Part shown: positions 59,869-64,000 of the stretch, piece by piece
Numbering within the stretch: position 1 is the stretch's first letter
Layout of the letters: every line of letters begins with the position of its first letter
From: Oscarella lobularis
Taxonomy: Eukaryota; Porifera; Homoscleromorpha; Homosclerophorida; Oscarellidae
Reading direction: 5' to 3'
Assembly: GCF_947507565.1 (NCBI RefSeq)
Contig: NC_089186.1
Span: forward strand, 1,860,001-1,924,000
Length of the DNA: 64,000 bases
The notes under the pieces: generated by a model
Database searches by the model: none
Seen by the model: only the letters and a program-made list of their open reading frames with translations
What the model was told of the DNA's origin: nothing
Made by a program: the position numbers and the translations under genes

Positions 59869-59925
59869 ACTTTTCCGAAGGGGCTGTATCCTATTTCGCC
59901 TGTAATTTCCAGATTTTGGCAACTC
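59869..59925 (-). pseudogene. fragment of the PTK7-like kinase exon
   Basis: Reads on the minus strand as [15 protein letters not shown], the glycine loop of the gene at 42685-44230, with two changes in the loop region. It is followed on the plus strand by sequence matching 44289 onward (ACTCCACCTACTTCGTAGAGAC), so about 780 bp of the kinase gene between them was lost. It marks the upstream breakpoint of the second duplicate. Confidence 0.85.
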
Positions 59926-60046
59926 CACCTACTTCGTAGAGACAGTACACTGTACCTGCATTGATGAAGCAAACTGAAATGCAAGAACTGCAAGAGCAAA
60001 CGCCCAAAGAGTAGAGATGCAACGGCGTAAGTCCCGGATTGAAAAC

Positions 60047-61620
60047 ATGAGATCAATAGTTACATTTTTCGTTTGTTTAAGTGCAGTCGTAAACTCCGAC
60101 CAGCCTCCAAATATCATCTTCATTCTAGCAGATGATTACGGCTATCACGACATTGGTTATCACGGCAGCGAGATAAAGACTCCCAATCTCGACAAATTAG
60201 CCGAGAGTGGGGTTAAGCTAGAGAACTATTACGTTCAGCCAATCTGCACACCTACAAGAAGCCAACTACTTTCGGGTAGATACCAGATACATACTGGACT
60301 GCAATGTGGAGTTATCTGGGCTCCTCAACCTAATGGAATTCCCCTTAACGACACCCTGTTGCCGGAAAAAATGAAGAAAGTCGGTTATGCAACTCACGCC
60401 ATTGGAAAATGGCACGTGGGATTCTATCAGCCAGCCTACTTGCCAACGAGGCGCGGTTTCGATTCGTTCTATGGATATCTGACTGGGAGGGAAGATTATC
60501 TTACTCATATGACGGGAACTGGCTATCCATACCTTCAACCCAAAAGGGGATCATGGAACGGAGTCGATTTTCATAGAAATGATCAGGTGTACGTAGTAGC
60601 TTATGAGGCGAAGTTGAATTTATAACTCCCTTTTGTTACTAGGTCGTAAGAAACGAAAATGGAACCTACTCGACGTATCTGTTTAGCCGAGAAGCGGTCA
60701 ACATCATCAATGACCCTGACTCCCAAAACGGTCCTTTCTTTATCTATCTCGCTTATCAGGCAGTCCACGGGCCCTTAGAAGCGCCCGACTCTTACGTGAC
60801 TCCCTATATGAACATATCAGACAGGAATCGTCGTGTTTACGCCGGAATGGTGTCTGCTATGGATGAGGGGGTCGGAAACATAACCAGGGCTTTAGCCAAG
60901 AATGGACTGAGCAATAGTACGCTCATAGTTTTCAGTACTGATAACGGCGGTCAGGTTCATGCTGGAGGAAATAACTGGCCTCTAAGAGGATGGAAACGTT
61001 CGCTTTGGGAAGGGGGTATAAAAGGAGTTGGATTCGTACATGGAAGCATGATAAATCAACCAAAAAGAATAAGCACCAAAATGATTCATGTAAGCGATTG
61101 GTATCCGACACTGGTTCACGTGGCCGGAGGAAACGTTACTGGGCTGAAACTAGACGGATACAATCAATGGGATACGATAAGTAATGACAGCGATTCTCCT
61201 CGCACTGAAATCTTGCACAACATTCAACCAACTTGCAGTAACAGCTACGAAAACTTTACCTATCGTGCCGCCGTTCGCATTGGAGATTGGAAACTAATAG
61301 TCGGTAATCCCGGAAACTCGAGTTGGGTACCGCCGCCCGGAATGAAATGTCCGACCACCTGCGCGGGAAACGTCACGACTGGAATGTGGCTGTTTAACAT
61401 AGCAGAAGATCCGGAAGAACGAAACGATTTGAGCGATGCTTATCTAAAGAAAGTCAAAGAGCTGCTCGATAGGATTGAGTATTACAATAGCACGGCGGTC
61501 CCGGCACGATATCCTGATCCTGATCTAATGGCAGATCCTGCTCTGCACGATGGAGCTTGGGTTCCGTGGCAGAAAGATCCGGAATCTCATTTCGAGTCAG
61601 TTTTGAATTTCGGTACGTAA
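60047..61620 (+). CDS. arylsulfatase B-type sulfatase, copy 2, intact
   Basis: A lysosomal or secreted sulfatase of the ARSB/ARSI/ARSJ group, which removes sulfate esters from glycosaminoglycans. Exon 1 (60047-60586) and exon 2 (60643-61620) join in phase 0 to give 505 residues. There is a signal peptide (residues 1-17), the metal-binding DD at 29-30, and the formylglycine motif CTPTR at 67-71, followed by [15 protein letters not shown]. Also present are [26 protein letters not shown], the WEGG segment after a basic residue and HVSDWYPTL, all typical of active enzymes. A good donor (GTACGT) overlaps the end, so an extra 3' exon is possible. AATAAA lies near 61690. The exact substrate cannot be told. 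Confidence 0.93.
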
Positions 61621-61730
61621 CGTCAATGCAAACTGTTCGCGCTGTTGGTTATTGAATGTGGTCAATGCAAGCTATCTGCAGTGTTAGTCAAATAAAATAT
61701 TTTTTTGGAAATAATTAGGAGGAATAATCA

Positions 61731-63828
61731 TGCCTCCATTAGCGCGCGTGAGCAGTTTATTCAACAAAGAAATAATGGCTGAAATCAAGAAGAAGAAGAG
61801 CTTTTTGAAGAAGACTAGACGGCGAGGAAATCCTATCAGCGCGTCTCAGTCGCAGGAGATGGGTGAGGCGAGCCTAGCGACGTCGGAAGAGATCAAAACG
61901 CGCGTCGCGCAACTTCTCGCTCCTCTAACGCACGAATTCGAGCGCCTCTACACCGAAAACATATCGCGTAAGCTGGAGAAACGCACAAAATGCTATATGA
62001 CACCAATACGAAGCGCAGTGCGAGACAAAGTGAACGAATTGAGCGAGAAAATTCGAACCGGAAGTGGAGAAGGCGTGGAACCGTTGGATTCGGGCGATTA
62101 CACGTCACAACTTCCAAAGCAGAAAACAATGACAAACAAAGGCACAGCAAAAAACATCGAATCGCTAATTTTTATTTAATTATTTTATTCAATTTCAGCT
62201 GGACGTCAACTTTCTCAAAAAATTAGGACAACGTATAAAGCCGGAACAAGCAAAGTCAATAAATAAAAAATCGATAATAGATACAAATTTTTAATTTTAA
62301 TTAATTAATTAAATAATTAGTTTGTGTCGAGTTTTAAGAATTCGTCGAATTTGGATAGTAGAGTGGTAAGAGAGTACGCCGGTCACGTGGACGGCGTTTG
62401 GGACGTCGCCTGCTTTGGATTGGAGCCAATTGTGGGTACAGCGTCAGCTGGTGAGGAAAATCTCTAATTAGAGGAATTCAGTACTTTAAAATCTATTTTT
62501 TTCTAGACCGAAAGGCTCGGATATGGTGTGCCGAGACGGGAACTTGTCTATTGGAATATTCTGAGCACACGGGATCGGTCAACTCTATTCGATTTCATCC
62601 CAAAAATTTATTGGTTTGCACAGGTTCAGATGGAGATGACCTAATTAATTAAAAGATTATTTACGTATGTGTCTAGCCTCTGGTGATACTTCCATACACG
62701 TATGGGAATCTCCTTCTTCGGATCAGGTAAAGTTTATGAGAGCAGTCGATCTACTTGTACTTTAATGGGCTTTTCCAAAAAGCTGGTCAAAGTGACGTCT
62801 TCAGGGGACGAAGCTCAGGATTGTAAAACCGATCAAAGAATTTAATAACATTTTTAATTGATGAATAACTAGGTGGTGCGATGGAATCTTCCGTATCTTT
62901 CTCGTCGGTTGAACCAAAGCTCAAGCTGTCAGAACACAATTGTACGCATATATAAGGGATTTTTTCCTAGTATAAAGTATCCCTTTTTAGCTGTCGTTAT
63001 TGCGGCTGACTGGTTTTGCGATGGAGATCAGTTGGTCAGCGCTTCGTGGGATCACACGGCGAAGCTCTGGGACATCCACACCGGCCAATCGATATACACT
63101 CTCACAGGTAAATAGAAGATAAATACTGTATACCGTAAAGCACATATCGAAATTTCAAATCTTTGAGGTCACGATTTGGAATTGACGAATTGCTGCACGC
63201 ATCCGACCCAGCGACTCCTTCTGACGTCGTCGACAGACGGGACGTTTCGTCTGTGCGACTTCCGAGCGCCAACCATCCACTCAGTCAACGTTTTCCAAGG
63301 CCACTCAGAGTAAATATACAAATAGAAAGAGAATCTGATGAAGAATCTCATCATAAAGATGCGTTACAACTGCAACGTTTACTCCTAAAGACAATATTGT
63401 CAGTGCAAGTGACGATCGAAGCATAAAGGTATATGAACTCGTAACTTGTATGCTGACCCCGTGAAAACGGTACATCCAAGGTATGGGATTTGAAGAATAT
63501 GCGCGCTCCCGTTTCGACGATTCGAGTCGACGCCGGATGCAATCGCTTGGGCGTCTCGTCTCACGGGGGCGGCGTCATCGCCGCTCCGCTGGATAATAGG
63601 GCCATACGATTTTACCACGTCAATGGAACGAGATATATTCCATCGAGACGAGCCAGAAGACAGGTCCAGGGAATAAATCAATGGATATACACTTAAAAAC
63701 GAATGCGATGTTAGGGGCACGGAAGGATGGTGTGCGCGGCCGCGTGGAACGAAGATGCCTCGTGGAGTTGTAATTTATTCTCGTGCGGATTCGACGGGAG
63801 GGTGATTGGCTGGAAAGTCGGTTTGTGA
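61731..63828 (+). CDS. WDR37: WDR37-like WD40 protein
   Basis: WDR37 is a WD40 protein that partners with PACS proteins in calcium handling and development. The N-terminus (ATG 61731, or 61774 in the same frame) is basic, then [20 protein letters not shown] joins [11 protein letters not shown] as a coiled region. [16 protein letters not shown] and FVSSFKN follow. WD repeats include [95 protein letters not shown], and the last near 63715-63800 ([18 protein letters not shown]). The stop is at 63826-63828. Exon order follows human WDR37 throughout. A middle acidic segment ([13 protein letters not shown]) is short. It appears intact; its first exon was copied to 59691. Confidence 0.93.
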
Positions 63829-63911
63829 TTAATTAGGAAATAAAATTAATCAACTCTACTCTAAACTCGCGAAAAAAATCATCTTCTATAGGTCGTCTCT
63901 GTAGCCATTCA

Positions 63912-64000
63912 ATGCCGTTCGAGTACGTTTCAGTGGCTTTAGATCGAGAAAGAACGTTTCTGGTGGATCTTCGTCATCGTCATCTGAGCTACAGAGATCA
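63912..64000 (+). CDS. possible start or exon of a further gene, cut by the window
   Basis: After the WDR37 stop, an acceptor-like TATAG at about 63892 is followed by an open frame (MPFEYVSVALDRERTFLVDL and on) to the window end. It could be a start at 63912 or an internal exon. I do not recognise it. Confidence 0.3.
   Translation, partial: MPFEYVSVALDRERTFLVDLRHRHLSYRD

Overview
This is animal DNA. Genes are dense, introns are mostly 45-70 bp, and the recognisable products are metazoan: TERT, OS-9, FEM1, PCBP, ZnT, TSPO, POFUT2, a PTK7-like receptor pseudokinase, an arylsulfatase B-type enzyme, WDR37 and a giant MAM/LDLa receptor. The compactness, the MAM/LDLa and ankyrin-Roc-Death proteins, and neighbouring start codons only base pairs apart suggest an early-branching animal such as a sponge. 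That last step is inference. All exon models were read by eye from homology, splice signals and phase.

Layout, 1-21 kb: a partial unknown gene (-); telomerase reverse transcriptase in many short exons (-, about 808-5990); OS9 (-); a small Death-domain gene with an in-frame stop (-); HIBADH (-); FEM1 (+); PCBP (-); a spliceosomal pair, ZNF830-like and CCDC12 (+); an SLC30A zinc transporter (+); TSPO (+).

21-36.5 kb is one gene for a type I membrane protein with 19 MAM and 10 LDLa domains, mostly in a MAM-MAM-LDLa rhythm. 36.6-44.2 kb holds POFUT2 (-) and ATIC (+), head to head with start codons as little as 5 bp apart, then a PTK7-like pseudokinase (-) tail to tail with ATIC. Large introns of the MAM gene and ATIC hold five copies of a ~600-bp repeat, each with a 63-bp near-perfect hairpin.

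44.4-63.8 kb was reshaped by duplication. The ancestral order PTK7-like (-) / arylsulfatase (+) / WDR37 (+) was tandemly duplicated, leaving a WDR37 first-exon fragment fused to a PTK7-like fragment at about 59,868. The downstream arylsulfatase copy and WDR37 look intact. The upstream copy is split: 181 bp of its coding sequence is replaced by 13.7 kb of 21/24-bp minisatellite, an ankyrin-Roc-COR-Death gene, and more minisatellite. Two copies of a 261-bp MITE-like element, with inverted termini and a TA target duplication, sit inside the array. Because the same array flanks unrelated pieces, an assembly misjoin has to be excluded.
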